Of a DNA stretch of 64,000 nucleotides, positions 23,468 through 36,851 are shown piece after piece. The notes beneath the pieces were generated by a model. It ran no database searches and was not told the DNA's origin. It worked only from the letters and a program-made list of their open reading frames with translations. A program made the position numbers and the translations under genes. The number at the start of each line of letters is the position of its first letter. Position 1 is the first letter of the stretch. The stretch comes from Hydractinia symbiolongicarpus (Eukaryota > Cnidaria > Hydrozoa > Anthoathecata > Hydractiniidae): assembly GCF_029227915.1 (NCBI RefSeq), contig NC_079885.1, positions 29,701,001-29,765,000 on the forward strand. The letters run 5' to 3'.

Positions 23468-25899
23468 AACAATTTTTTAAAATATCTTTTCAACACTAAA
23501 GCGCACGAGACTTGTAGTTTTCGGAAATGTTTTCATTTTTGATGAGACGCTTAATGAAAGTGGTTTAATCGCCGGCAAACGAAAACCCGCGATTTCCCGT
23601 AAATGCCGGGCTTGGCCCGTATAGTCGAATGTATACAAAGGAAGTACCCTGTGAGTAAACTCATTTCCATAACGATTTTTTAAATTATCTTTTCACCACT
23701 AAAACGCATGAGACTTGTAGTTTTCAAAAATGTTTTAATTTTTGATGAGACGCTGAATAAAAGAAGTCTAATCGCCGGCAAACGAAAACCAGCGATTTCC
23801 CGTAAATCCCGGACTCGGCGCGTAGAGTCAAAAGTATACAAAGAAAGTACCCAGGGAGTAAACTCATTTTCCGAACGATTTTTTAAACTATTTTTTCACC
23901 ACTACAACGCATGAGACTTGTAGTTTTCAAAAATGTTTTCATTTTTGATGAGACGCTGAATAAAAGAAGTTTAATCGCCGGCAAACGAAAACCAGCGATT
24001 TCCCGTAAATCCCGGGCTCAGCCCGTATAGTCAAAAGTATACAAAAAAGTACCCAGGGAGTAAACTGATTTTCCGAACGATTTTTCAAATTATTTCTGCA
24101 CCAATAGAACAAATCAGACTTGTAGTTTTTAAAAATGTTTTCATTTTTGATGAGACGCTGAATAAAAGAAGTTTAATCGCCGGCAAACAAAAACCCGCCA
24201 TTTCCCGCAAACCCCGGACTCGGCCCGTATAGTCAAAAGTATACAAAGAAAGTACCCAGGGAGTAAACTCATTTTCCGAACGATTTTTTAAATTATTTTT
24301 GCATCACTACAACGCATGAGACTTGTGGTTTTTAAAAATGTTTCCATTTTTGATGAGACGCTGAATAAAAGAAGTCTAATCGCCGGCAAACGAAAACCCG
24401 CCATTTCCCGTAAATCCCGGACTCGGCGCGTATAGTCAAAAGTATACAAAGAAAATACCCAGGGAGTAAACTCATTTCCTGAACGATTTTTTAAATTATT
24501 TTTCACCACTACAACGCATGAGACTTGTAGTTTTCAAAAATGTTTTCATTTTTGATGAGACGCTGAATAAAAGAAGTTTAATCGCCGTCAAACGAAAACC
24601 CGCCATTTCCCGTAAACCCCGGACTCTGCCCGTATAGTCGAAAGAATACAAAGAAAGTACCCAGGGAATAAACTCATTTTCCGAACGATTTTTTAAACTA
24701 TTTTTTCACCACTACAACGCATGAGACTTGTAGTTTTCAAAAATGTTTTCATTTTTGATAAGACGCTGAATAAAAGAAGTTTATTCGCCGGCAAACGAAA
24801 ACCAGCGATTTCCCGTAAATCCCGGGCTCAGCCTGTATAGTCAAAAGTATACAAAGAAAGTACCCAGGGAGTAAACTGATTTTCCGAACGATTTTTCAAA
24901 TTATTTCTGCACCACTAGAACAAATGAGACTTGTAGTTTTCAAAAATGTTTTCATTTTTAATGAGACGCTGAATAAAAGGAGTTTAATCGCCGGCAAACG
25001 AAAACCCGCCATTTCCCGTAAACCCAGGACTCGGCCCGTATAGTCAAAAGTATACAAAGAAAGTACCCAGGGAGTAAACTCATTTCCCGATCGATTTTTA
25101 AATTATTTTTTAACCACTAAAACGCATGAGACTTGTAGTTTTCAAAAATGTTTTCATTTTTGATGAGACGCTGGATAAAAGAAGTTTAATCGCCGGCAAA
25201 CGAAAACCCGCGATTTCCCGTAAATCCTGGACTCGGCCCGTATAGTCAAAAGTATACAAAGAAAGTACCCAGGGAGTAAACTGATTTTCCGAACGATTTT
25301 TCAAATTATTTCTGCACCACTACAACAAATGAGACTTGTACTTTTCAAAAATGTTTTCATTTTTAATGAGACGCTGAATAAAAGGGGTTTAATCGCCGGC
25401 AAACGAAAACCCGCGATTTCCCGTAAACCCAGGACTCGGCCCGTATAGTCAAAAGTATACAAAGAAAGTACCCAGGGAGAAAACTCATTTCCCGATCGAT
25501 TTTTAAATTATTTTTTAAGAACTAAAACGCATGAGACTTGTAGTTTTCAAAAATGTTTTCATTTTTGATGAGACGCTGGATAAAAGAAGTTTAATCGCTG
25601 GCAAACGAAAACCCGCGATTTCCCGTAAATCCCGGGCTTGGCCCGTATAGTCGAATGTATACAGAGAAAGTACCCAGGGAGTAAACTCATTTCCCGAACG
25701 ATTTTTTAATCTATTTTTTCACCACTAAAACGCATGAGACTTGTAGTTTTCAAAAATGTTTTCATTTTTGATGAGACGCTGAATAAAAGAAGTTTAATCG
25801 CCGGCAAACGAAAACCCCCGATTTCCTGTAAATCCCGGACTTGTCCCGTATAATCAAAAGTATACAAAGAAAGTACCCTGTGAGAAAACTCATTTCCAA
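23468..25899. repeat. Block-2 HOR copy c (12 monomers, 2,432 bp)
   Basis: It begins 8,708 bp after copy a. It carries the full 12-monomer set, including the two monomers fused at 15166-15368 in copy a and the two fused at 17192-17394. It is the best reference for the block-2 unit. Private change: 'aaagaaaataccc' near 24452. Confidence 0.9.
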
Positions 25900-28331
25900 A
25901 ACAATTTTTTAAAATATCTTTTCAACACTAAAGCGCACGAGAGTTGTAGTTTTCGGAAATGTTTTCATTTTTGATGAGACGCTTAATGAAAGTGGTTTAA
26001 TCGCCGGCAAACGAAAACCCGCGATTTCCCGTAAATGCCGGGCTTGGCCCGTATAGTCGAATGTATACAAAGGAAGTACCCTGTGAGTAAACTCATTTCC
26101 ATAACGATTTTTTAAATTATCTTTTCACCACTAAAACGCGTGAGACTTGTAGTTTTCAAAAATGTTTTAATTTTTGATGAGACGCTGAATAAAAGAAGTC
26201 TAATCGCCGGCAAACGAAAACCAGCCATTTCCCGTAAATCCCGGACTCGGCGCGTAGAGTCAAAAGTATACAAAGAAAGTACCCAGGGAGTAAACTCATT
26301 TTCCGAACGATTTTTTAAACTATTTTTTCACCACTACAACGCATGAGACTTGTAGTTTTCAAAAATGTTTTCATTTTTGATGAGACGCTGAATAAAAGAA
26401 GTTTAATCGCCGGCAAACGAAAACCAGCGATTTCCCGTAAATCCCGGGCTCAGCCCGTATAGTCAAAAGTATACAAAAAAGTACCCAGGGAGTAAACTGA
26501 TTTTCCGAACGATTTTTCAAATTATTTCTGCACCAATAGAACAAATCAGACTTGTAGTTTTTAAAAATGTTTTCATATTTGATGAGACGCTGAATAAAAG
26601 AAGTTTAATCGCCGGCAAACAAAAACCCGCCATTTCCCGCAAACCCCGGACTCGGCCCGTATAGTCAAAAGTATACAAAGAAAGTACCCAGGGAGTAAAC
26701 TCATTTTCCGAACGATTTTTTAAATTATTTTTGCATCACTACAACGCATGAGACTTGTGGTTTTTAAAAATGTTTCCATTTTTGATGAGACGCTGAATAA
26801 AAGAAGTCTAATCGCCGGCAAACGAAAACCCGCCATTTCCCGTAAATCCCGGACTCGGCGCGTATAGTCAAAAGTATACAAAGAAAGTACCCAGGGAGTA
26901 AACTCATTTCCTGAACGATTTTTTAAATTATTTTTCACCACTACAACGCATGAGACTTGTAGTTTTCAAAAATGTTTTCATTTTTGATGAGACGCTGAAT
27001 AAAAGAAGTTTAATCGCCGTCAAACGAAAACCCGCCATTTCCCGTAAACCCCGGACTCTGCCCGTATAGTCGAAAGAATACAAAGAAAGTACCCAGGGAA
27101 TAAACTCATTTTCCGAACGATTTTTTAAACTATTTTTTCACCACTACAACGCATGAGACTTGCAGTTTTCAAAAATGTTTTCATTTTTGATGAGACGCTG
27201 AATAAAAGAAGTTTATTCGCCGGCAAACGAAAACCAGCGATTTCCCGTAAATCCCGGGCTCAGCCTGTATAGTCAAAAGTATACAAAGAAAGTACCCAGG
27301 GAGTAAACTGATTTTCCGAACGATTTTTCAAATTATTTCTGCACCACTAGAACAAATGAGACTTGTAGTTTTCAAAAATGTTTTCATTTTTAATGAGACG
27401 CTGAATAAAAGGAGTTTAATCGCCGGCAAACGAAAACCCGCCATTTCCCGTAAACCCAGGACTCGGCCCGTATAGTCAAAAGTATACAAAGAAAGTACCC
27501 AGGGAGTAAACTCATTTCCCGATCGATTTTTAAATTATTTTTTAACCACTAAAACGCATGAGACTTGTAGTTTTCAAAAATGTTTTCATTTTTGATGAGA
27601 CGCTGGATAAAAGAAGTTTAATCGCCGGCAAACGAAAACCCGCGATTTCCCGTAAATCCTGGACTCGGCCCGTATAGTCAAAAGTATACAAAGAAAGTAC
27701 CCAGGGAGTAAACTGATTTTCCGAACGATTTTTCAAATTATTTCTGCACCACTACAACAAATGAGACTTGTACTTTTCAAAAATGTTTTCATTTTTAATG
27801 AGACGCTGAATAAAAGGGGTTTAATCGCCGGCAAACGAAAACCCGCGATTTCCCGTAAACCCAGGACTCGGCCCGTATAGTCAAAAGTATACAAAGAAAG
27901 TACCCAGGGAGAAAACTCATTTCCCGATCGATTTTTAAATTATTTTTTAAGAACTAAAACGCATGAGACTTGTAGTTTTCAAAAATGTTTTCATTTTTGA
28001 TGAGACGCTGGATAAAAGAAGTTTAATCGCTGGCAAACGAAAACCCGCGATTTCCCGTAAATCCCGGGCTTGGCCCGTATAGTCGAATGTATACAAAGAA
28101 AGTACCCAGGGAGTAAACTCATTTCCCGAACGATTTTTTAATCTATTTTTTCACCACTAAAACGCATGAGACTTGTAGTTTTCAAAAATGTTTTCATTTT
28201 TGATGAGACGCTGAATAAAAGAAGTTTAATCGCCGGCAAACGAAAACCCCCGATTTCCTGTAAATCCCGGACTTGTCCCGTATAATCAAAAGTATACAAA
28301 GAAAGTACCCAGGGAGTAAACTCATTTCCCG
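25900..28331. repeat. Block-2 HOR copy d (12 monomers, 2,432 bp)
   Basis: In register with copy c at exactly 2,432 bp. It shares 'gcgcacgagagttg' and 'aacgcgtgagac' with copy b (17633, 17832) rather than with c ('cgagacttg', 'aacgcatgag'). This shows that the b/d and a/c pairs were duplicated together, as the 8.7-kb duplication predicts. Confidence 0.9.
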
Positions 28332-28534
28332 AACGATTTATTAAATTATTATTTCACCACTAAAGCCCATGAGACTTGTAGTTTTTAAAAATGTTTTCAT
28401 TTTTGATGAGACGCTGAATAAAAGGAGTTTAATCGCCGGCAAACGAAAACCCGCCATTTCCCGTAAACCCAGGACTCGGCCCGTATAGTCAAAAGTATAC
28501 AAAGAAAGTACCCAGGGAGTAACCTCATTTCCCG
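28332..28534. repeat. Closing monomer of duplication copy 2
   Basis: Counterpart of 20030-20232 with the same 'gtaacctcatttcccg' ending (28519). Here it is followed by the block-3 monomer 'aacgatttttaaattatt' at 28535, which I take to be the original neighbour. Confidence 0.8.
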
Positions 28535-29548
28535 AACGATTTTTAAATTATTTTTTCACCACTAAAACGCATGAGACTTGTAGTTTTCAAAAATGTTTTC
28601 ATTTTTGATGAGACGCTGGATAAAAGAAGTTTAATCGCCGGCAAACGAAAACCCGCGATTTCCCGTAAATCCTGGACTCGGCCCGTATAGTCAAAAGTAT
28701 ACAAAGAAAGTACCCAGGGAGTAAACTCATTTTCCAAACGATTTTTTAAATTTTTATTTCACCACTAAAACCCATGAGACTTGTAGTTTTTAAAAATGTT
28801 TTCATTTTTGATGAGACACTTAATGAAAGTGGTTTAATCGCTGGCAAACGAAAACCCGCGAATTCCTGTAAATCCCGGACTTGTCCCGTATAATCAAAAG
28901 TATACAAAGAAAGTACCCAGGGAGTAAACTCATTTCCCGAACGATTTATTAAATTATTATTTCACCACGAAAGCCCATGAGACTTGTAGTTTTTAAAAAT
29001 GTTTTTATTTTTTGATGAGACGCTGAATAAAAGGAGTTTAATCGCCGGCAAACGAAAACCCGCCATTTCCCGTAAACCCAGGACTCAGCCCGTATAGTCA
29101 AAAGTATACAAAGAAAGTACCCAGGGAGTAAACTCGTTTCCCGAACGATTTTTAAATTATTTTTTCACCACTAAAACGCATGAGACTTGTGGTTTTCAAA
29201 AATGTTTTCATTTTTAATGAGACGCAGGATAAAAGAAGTTTAATCGCCGGCAAACGAAAACCGGCGATTTCCCGTAAATCCTGGACTCGGCCCGTATATT
29301 CAAAAGTATACAAAGAAAGTACCCAGGAAGTAAACTCATTTCCCAAACGATTTTTTAAATTTTTATTTCACCACTAAAGCCCATGAGACTTGTAGTTTTC
29401 AAAAATGTTTCCATTTTTGATGAGACGCTGAATAAAAGAAGTCTAATCGCCGGCAAACGAAAACCCGCCATTTCCCGTAAATCCCGGACTCGGCGCGTAT
29501 AGTCAAAAGTATACAAAGAAAGTACCCAGGGAGTAAACTCATTTCCTG
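28535..29548. repeat. Five-monomer partial block-3 repeat
   Basis: Matches 30361-31374 at an offset of 1,826 bp (nine monomers). Differences include 'gcgaattcctg' near 28857 versus 'gcgatttcctg', 'gcatgagacttgtgg' near 29178 versus 'gcataagacttgtgg', and 'cccaggaagtaaac' near 29322. It forms the left edge of block 3. Confidence 0.78.
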
Positions 29549-31780
29549 AACGATTTTTTAAATTATTTTTTCACCACTACAACGCATGAGACTTGTAGTT
29601 TTCAAAAATGTTTTCATTTTTGATGAGACGCTGAATAAAAGAAGTTTAATCGCCGTCAAACGAAAACCCGCCATTTCCCGTAAACCCCGGACTCTGCCCG
29701 TATAGTCGAAAGAATACAAAGAAAGTACCCAGGGAATAAACTCATTTTCCGAACGATTTTTTAAACTATTTTTTCACCACTACAACGCATGAGACTTGTA
29801 GTTTTCAAAAATGTTTTCATTTTTGATGAGACACTGGATAAAAGAAGTTTAATCGCTGGCAAACGAAAACCCGCGATTTCCCGTAAATCCCGGGCTTGGC
29901 CCGTATAGTCGAATGTATACAAAGAAAGTACCCAGGGAGTAAACTCATTTCCCGAACGATTTTTTAATCTATTTTTTCACCACTAAAACGCATGAGACTT
30001 GTAGTTTTCAAAAATGTTTTCATTTTTGATGAGACGCTGAATAAAAGAAGTTTAATCGCCGGCAAACGAAAACCCCCGATTTCCTGTAAATCCCGGACTT
30101 GTCCCGTATAATCAAAAGTATACAAAGAAAGTACCCAGGGAGTAAACTCATTTCCCGAACGATTTATTAAATTATTATTTCACCACTAAAGCCCATGAGA
30201 CTTGTAGTTTTTAAAAATGTTTTCATTTTTGATGAGACGCTGAATAAAAGGAGTTTAATCGCCGGCAAACGAAAACCCGCCATTTCCCGTAAACCCAGGA
30301 CTCGGCCCGTATAGTCAAAAGTATACAAAGAAAGTACCCAGGGAGTAAACTCATTTCCCGAACGATTTTTAAATTATTTTTTCACCACTAAAACGCATGA
30401 GACTTGTAGTTTTCAAAAATGTTTTCATTTTTGATGAGACGCTGGATAAAAGAAGTTTAATCGCCGGCAAACGAAAACCCGCGATTTCCCGTAAATCCTG
30501 GACTCGGCCCGTATAGTCAAAAGTATACAAAGAAAGTACCCAGGGAGTAAACTCATTTTCCAAACGATTTTTTAAATTTTTATTTCACCACTAAAACCCA
30601 TGAGACTTGTAGTTTTTAAAAATGTTTTCATTTTTGATGAGACACTTAATGAAAGTGGTTTAATCGCTGGCAAACGAAAACCCGCGATTTCCTGTAAATC
30701 CCGGACTTGTCCCGTATAATCAAAAGTATACAAAGAAAGTACCCAGGGAGTAAACTCATTTCCCGAACGATTTATTAAATTATTATTTCACCACGAAAGC
30801 CCATGAGACTTGTAGTTTTTAAAAATGTTTTTATTTTTTGATGAGACGCTGAATAAAAGGAGTTTAATCGCCGGCAAACGAAAACCCGCCATTTCCCGTA
30901 AACCCAGGACTCAGCCCGTATAGTCAAAAGTATACAAAGAAAGTACCCAGGGAGTAAACTCGTTTCCCGAACGATTTTTAAATTATTTTTTCACCACTAA
31001 AACGCATAAGACTTGTGGTTTTCAAAAATGTTTTCATTTTTAATGAGACGCAGGATAAAAGAAGTTTAATCGCCGGCAAACGAAAACCGGCGATTTCCCG
31101 TAAATCCTGGACTCGGCCCGTATATTCAAAAGTATACAAAGAAAGTACCCAGGGAGTAAACTCATTTCCCAAACGATTTTTTAAATTTTTATTTCACCAC
31201 TAAAGCCCATGAGACTTGTAGTTTTCAAAAATGTTTCCATTTTTGATGAGACGCTGAATAAAAGAAGTCTAATCGCCGGCAAACGAAAACCCGCCATTTC
31301 CCGTAAATCCCGGACTCGGCGCGTATAGTCAAAAGTATACAAAGAAAGTACCCAGGGAGTAAACTCATTTCCTGAACGATTTTTTAAATTATTTTTTCAC
31401 CACTACAACGCATGAGACTTGTAGTTTTCAAAAATGTTTTCATTTTTGATGAGACGCTGAATAAAAGAAGTTTAATCGCCGTCAAACGAAAACCCGCCAT
31501 TTCCCGTAAACCCCGGACTCTGCCCGTATAGTCGAAAGAATACAAAGAAAGTACCCAGGGAATAAACTCATTTTCCGAACGATTTTTTAAACTATTTTTT
31601 CACCACTACAACGCATGAGACTTGTAGTTTTCAAAAATGTTTTCATTTTTGATGAGACGCTGAATAAAAGAAGTTTATTCGCCGGCAAACGAAAACCAGC
31701 GATTTCCCGTAAATCCCGGGCTCAGCCTGTATGGTCAAAAGTATACAAAGAAAGTACCCAGGGAGTAAACTGATTTTCCG
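29549..31780. repeat. Partial block-3 HOR (tail of an A-type copy)
   Basis: In register at 5,071 bp with 34620-36851. It starts with the 'tttcctgaacgatttttt' monomer, includes the 'gagacactggataaaag' monomer (about 29829), the 'gcaggataaaag' monomer with 'ccgtatattcaaaag' (about 31115), and ends at 'tatggtcaaaag' before 'gtaaactgattttccg'. The first 14 monomers of the HOR are absent upstream. Confidence 0.83.
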
Positions 31781-34700
31781 AACGATTTTTCAAATTATTT
31801 CTGCACTACTAGAACAAATGAGACTTGTAGTTTTCAAAAATGTTTTCATTTTTAATGAGACGCTGAATAAAAGGAGTTTAATCGCCGGCAAACGAAAACC
31901 CGCCATTTCCCGTAAACCCAGGACTCGGCCCGTATAGTCAAAAGTATACAAAGAAAGTACCCAGGGAGTAAACTCATTTCCCGATCGATTTTTAAATTAT
32001 TTTTTAACCACTAAAACGCATGAGACTTGTAGTTTTCAAAAATGTTTTCATTTTTGATGAGACGCTGGATAAAAGAAGTTTAATCGCCGGCAAACGAAAA
32101 CCCGCGATTTCCCGTAAATCCTGGACTCGGCCCGTATAGTCAAAAGTATACAAAGAAAGTACCCAGGGAGTAAACTGATTTTCCGAACGATTTTTCAAAT
32201 TATTTCTGCACCACTACAACAAATGAGACTTGTACTTTTCAAAAATGTTTTCATTTTTAATGAGACGCTGAATAAAAGGGGTTTAATCGCCGGCAAACGA
32301 AAACCCGCCATTTCCCGTAAACCCAGGACTCGGCCCGTATAGTCAAAAGTATACAAAGAAAGTACCCAGGGAGTAAACTCATTTCCCGAACGATTTTTTA
32401 ATCTATTTTTTCACCACTAAAACGCATGAGACTTGTAGTTTTCAAAAATGTTTTCATTTCTGATGAGACGCTGAATAAAAGAAGTTTAATCGCCGGCAAA
32501 CGAAAACCCCCGATTTCCTGTAAATCCCGGACTTGTCCCGTATAATCAAAAGTATACAAAGAAAGTACCCAGGGAGTAAACTCATTTCCCGAACGATTTA
32601 TTAAATTATTATTTCACCACTAAAGCACATGAGACTTGTAGTTTTTAAAAATGTTTTCATTTTTGATGAGACGCTGAATAAAAGGAGTTTAATCGCCGGC
32701 AAACGAAAACCCGCCATTTCCCGTAAACCCAGGACTCGGCCCGTATAGTCAAAAGTATACAAAGAAAGTACCCAGGGAGTAAACTCATTTCCCGAACGAT
32801 TTTTAAATTATTTTTTCACCACTAAAACGCATGAGACTTGTAGTTTTCAAAAATGTTTTGATTTTTGATGAGACGCTGGATAAAAGAAGTTTAATCGCCG
32901 GCAAACGAAAACCCGCGATTTCCCGTAAATCCTGGACTCGGCCCGTATAGTCAAAAGTATACAAAGAAAGTACCCAGGGAGTAAACTCATTTTCCAAACG
33001 ATTTTTTAAGTTTTTATTTCACCACTAAAACCCATGAGACTTGTAGTTTTTAAAAATGTTTTCATTTTTGATGAGACACTTAATGAAAGTGGTTTAATCG
33101 CTGGCAAACGAAAACCCGCGATTTCCTGTAAATCCCGGACTTGTCCCGTATAATCAAAAGTATACAAAGAAAGTACCCAGGGAGTAAACTCATTTCCCGA
33201 ACGATTTATTAAATTATTATTTCACCACGAAAGCCCATGAGACTTGTAGTTTTTAAAAATGTTTTTATTTTTTGATGAGACGCTGAATAAAAGGAGTTTA
33301 ATCGCCGGCAAACGAAAACCCGCCATTTCCCGTAAACCCAGGACTCGGCCCGTATAGTCAAAAGTATACAAAGAAAGTACCCAGGGAGTAAACTCATTTC
33401 CCGATCGATTTTTAAATTATTTTTTAAGAACTAAAACGCATGAGACTTGTAGTTTTCAAAAATGTTTTCATTTTGATGAAACGCTGGATAAAAGAAGTTT
33501 AATCGCTGGCAAACGAAAACCCGCGATTTCCCGTAAATCCCGGGCTTGGCCCGTATAGTCGAATGTATACAAAGAAAGTACCCAGGGAGTAAACTCATTT
33601 CCCGAACGATTTTTTAATCTATTTTTTCACCACTAAAACGCATGAGACTTGTAGTTTTCAAAAATGTTTTCATTTTTGATGAGACGCTGAATAAAAGAAG
33701 TTTAATCGCCGGCAAACGAAAACCCCCGATTTCCTGTAAATCCCGGACTTGTCCCGTATAATAAAAAGTATACAAAGAAAGTACCCAGGGAGTAAACTCA
33801 TTTCCGGAACGATTTATTAAATTATTATTTCACCACTAAAGCCCATGAGACTTGTAGTTTTTAAAAATGTTTTCATTTTTGATGAGACGCTGAATAAAAG
33901 GAGTTTAATCGCCGGCAAACGAAAACCCGCCATTTCCCGTAAACCCAGGACTCGGCCCGTATAGTCAAAAGTATACAAAGAAAGTACCCAGGGAGTAAAC
34001 TCATTTCCCGAACGATTTTTAAATTATTTTTTCACCACTAAAACGCATGAGACTTGTAGTTTTCAAAAATGTTTTGATTTTTGATGAGACGCTGGATAAA
34101 AGGAGTTTAATCGCCGGCAAACGAAAACCCGCGATTTCCCGTAAATCCTGGACTCGGCCCGTATAGTCAAAAGTATACAAAGAAAGTACCCAGGGAGTAA
34201 ACTCATTTTCCAAACGATTTTTTAAATTTTTATTTCACCACTAAAACCCATGAGACTTGTAGTTTTTAAAAATGTTTTCATTTTTGATGAGACACTTAAT
34301 GAAAGTGGTTTAATCGCTGGCAAACGAAAACCCGCGATTTCCTGTAAATCCCGGACTTGTCCCGTATAATCAAAAGTATACAAAGAAAGTACCCAGGGAG
34401 TAAACTCATTTCCCGAACGATTTATTAAATTATTATTTCACCACGAAAGCCCATGAGACTTGTAGTTTTTAAAAATGTTTTTATTTTTTGATGAGACGCT
34501 GAATAAAAGGAGTTTAATCGCCGGCAAACGAAAACCCGCCATTTCCCGTAAACCCAGGACTCGGCGCGTATAGTCAAAAGTATACAAAGAAAGTACCCAG
34601 GGAGTAAACTCATTTCCTGAACGATTTTTTAAATTATTTTTTCACCACTACAACGCATGAGACTTGTAGTTTTCAAAAATGTTTTCATTTTTGATGAGAC

Positions 34701-36851
34701 GCTGAATAAAAGAAGTTTAATCGCCGTCAAACGAAAACCCGCCATTTCCCGTAAACCCCGGACTCTGCCCGTATAGTCGAAAGAATACAAAGAAAGTACC
34801 CAGGGAATAAACTCATTTTCCGAACGATTTTTTAAACTATTTTTTCACCACTACAACGCATGAGACTTGTAGTTTTCAAAAATGTTTTCATTTTTGATGA
34901 GACACTGGATAAAAGAAGTTTAATCGCTGGCAAACGAAAACCCGCGATTTCCCGTAAATCCCGGGCTTGGCCCGTATAGTCGAATGTATACAAAGAAAGT
35001 ACCCAGGGAGTAAACTCATTTCCCGAACGATTTTTTAATCTATTTTTTCACCACTAAAACGCATGAGACTTGTAGTTTTCAAAAATGTTTTCATTTTTGA
35101 TGAGACGCTGAATAAAAGAAGTTTAATCGCCGGCAAACGAAAACCCCCGATTTCCTGTAAATCCCGGACTTGTCCCGTATAATCAAAAGTATACAAAGAA
35201 AGTACCCAGGGAGTAAACTCATTTCCCGAACGATTTATTAAATTATTATTTCACCACTAAAGCCCATGAGACTTGTAGTTTTTAAAAATGTTTTCATTTT
35301 TGATGAGACGCTGAATAAAAGGAGTTTAATCGCCGGCAAACGAAAACCCGCCATTTCCCGTAAACCCAGGACTCGGCCCGTATAGTCAAAAGTATACAAA
35401 GAAAGTACCCAGGGAGTAAACTCATTTCCCGAACGATTTTTAAATTATTTTTTCACCACTAAAACGCATGAGACTTGTAGTTTTCAAAAATGTTTTCATT
35501 TTTGATGAGACGCTGGATAAAAGAAGTTTAATCGCCGGCAAACGAAAACCCGCGATTTCCCGTAAATCCTGGACTCGGCCCGTATAGTCAAAAGTATACA
35601 AAGAAAGTACCCAGGGAGTAAACTCATTTTCCAAACGATTTTTTAAATTTTTATTTCACCACTAAAACCCATGAGACTTGTAGTTTTTAAAAATGTTTTC
35701 ATTTTTGATGAGACACTTAATGAAAGTGGTTTAATCGCTGGCAAACGAAAACCCGCGATTTCCTGTAAATCCCGGACTTGTCCCGTATAATCAAAAGTAT
35801 ACAAAGAAAGTACCCAGGGAGTAAACTCATTTCCCGAACGATTTATTAAATTATTATTTCACCACGAAAGCCCATGAGACTTGTAGTTTTTAAAAATGTT
35901 TTTATTTTTTGATGAGACGCTGAATAAAAGGAGTTTAATCGCCGGCAAACGAAAACCCGCCATTTCCCGTAAACCCAGGACTCAGCCCGTATAGTCAAAA
36001 GTATACAAAGAAAGTACCCAGGGAGTAAACTCGTTTCCCGAACGATTTTTAAATTATTTTTTCACCACTAAAACGCATAAGACTTGTGGTTTTCAAAAAT
36101 GTTTTCATTTTTAATGAGACGCAGGATAAAAGAAGTTTAATCGCCGGCAAACGAAAACCGGCGATTTCCCGTAAATCCTGGACTCGGCCCGTATATTCAA
36201 AAGTATACAAAGAAAGTACCCAGGGAGTAAACTCATTTCCCAAACGATTTTTTAAATTTTTATTTCACCACTAAAGCCCATGAGACTTGTAGTTTTCAAA
36301 AATGTTTCCATTTTTGATGAGACGCTGAATAAAAGAAGTCTAATCGCCGGCAAACGAAAACCCGCCATTTCCCGTAAATCCCGGACTCGGCGCGTATAGT
36401 CAAAAGTATACAAAGAAAGTACCCAGGGAGTAAACTCATTTCCTGAACGATTTTTTAAATTATTTTTTCACCACTACAACGCATGAGACTTGTAGTTTTC
36501 AAAAATGTTTTCATTTTTGATGAGACGCTGAATAAAAGAAGTTTAATCGCCGTCAAACGAAAACCCGCCATTTCCCGTAAACCCCGGACTCTGCCCGTAT
36601 AGTCGAAAGAATACAAAGAAAGTACCCAGGGAATAAACTCATTTTCCGAACGATTTTTTAAACTATTTTTTCACCACTACAACGCATGAGACTTGTAGTT
36701 TTCAAAAATGTTTTCATTTTTGATGAGACGCTGAATAAAAGAAGTTTATTCGCCGGCAAACGAAAACCAGCGATTTCCCGTAAATCCCGGGCTCAGCCTG
36801 TATGGTCAAAAGTATACAAAGAAAGTACCCAGGGAGTAAACTGATTTTCCG
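31781..36851. repeat. Block-3 HOR copy A1 (25 monomers, 5,071 bp)
   Basis: It starts after 'gtaaactgattttccg'. The first 2,839 bp (14 monomers) are shared with form B; the last 2,232 bp (34620-36851, 11 monomers) define form A. Diagnostic variants shared with A2 (10,139 bp on) but not with B1 or B2 are 'catttctgatgag' at about 32455, 'ttttttaagttttta' at about 33003, 'tttccggaacg' at about 33802 and 'cggcgcgtatag' at 34563. Confidence 0.9.

Larger units (their letters stand above)
20233..28534. repeat. 8.7-kb tandem segmental duplication, copy 2 (8,302 bp)
   Basis: It starts with the E/B hybrid monomer and ends, like copy 1, with a monomer containing 'gaacgatttatt' and the rare 'gtaacctcatttcccg' (20218 and 28519). 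Past the end of copy 1 the sequence returns to block 1; past the end of copy 2 it runs into block 3. This places the duplication joint in the monomer at 20233, most likely at about 20215-20260. Confidence 0.85.
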
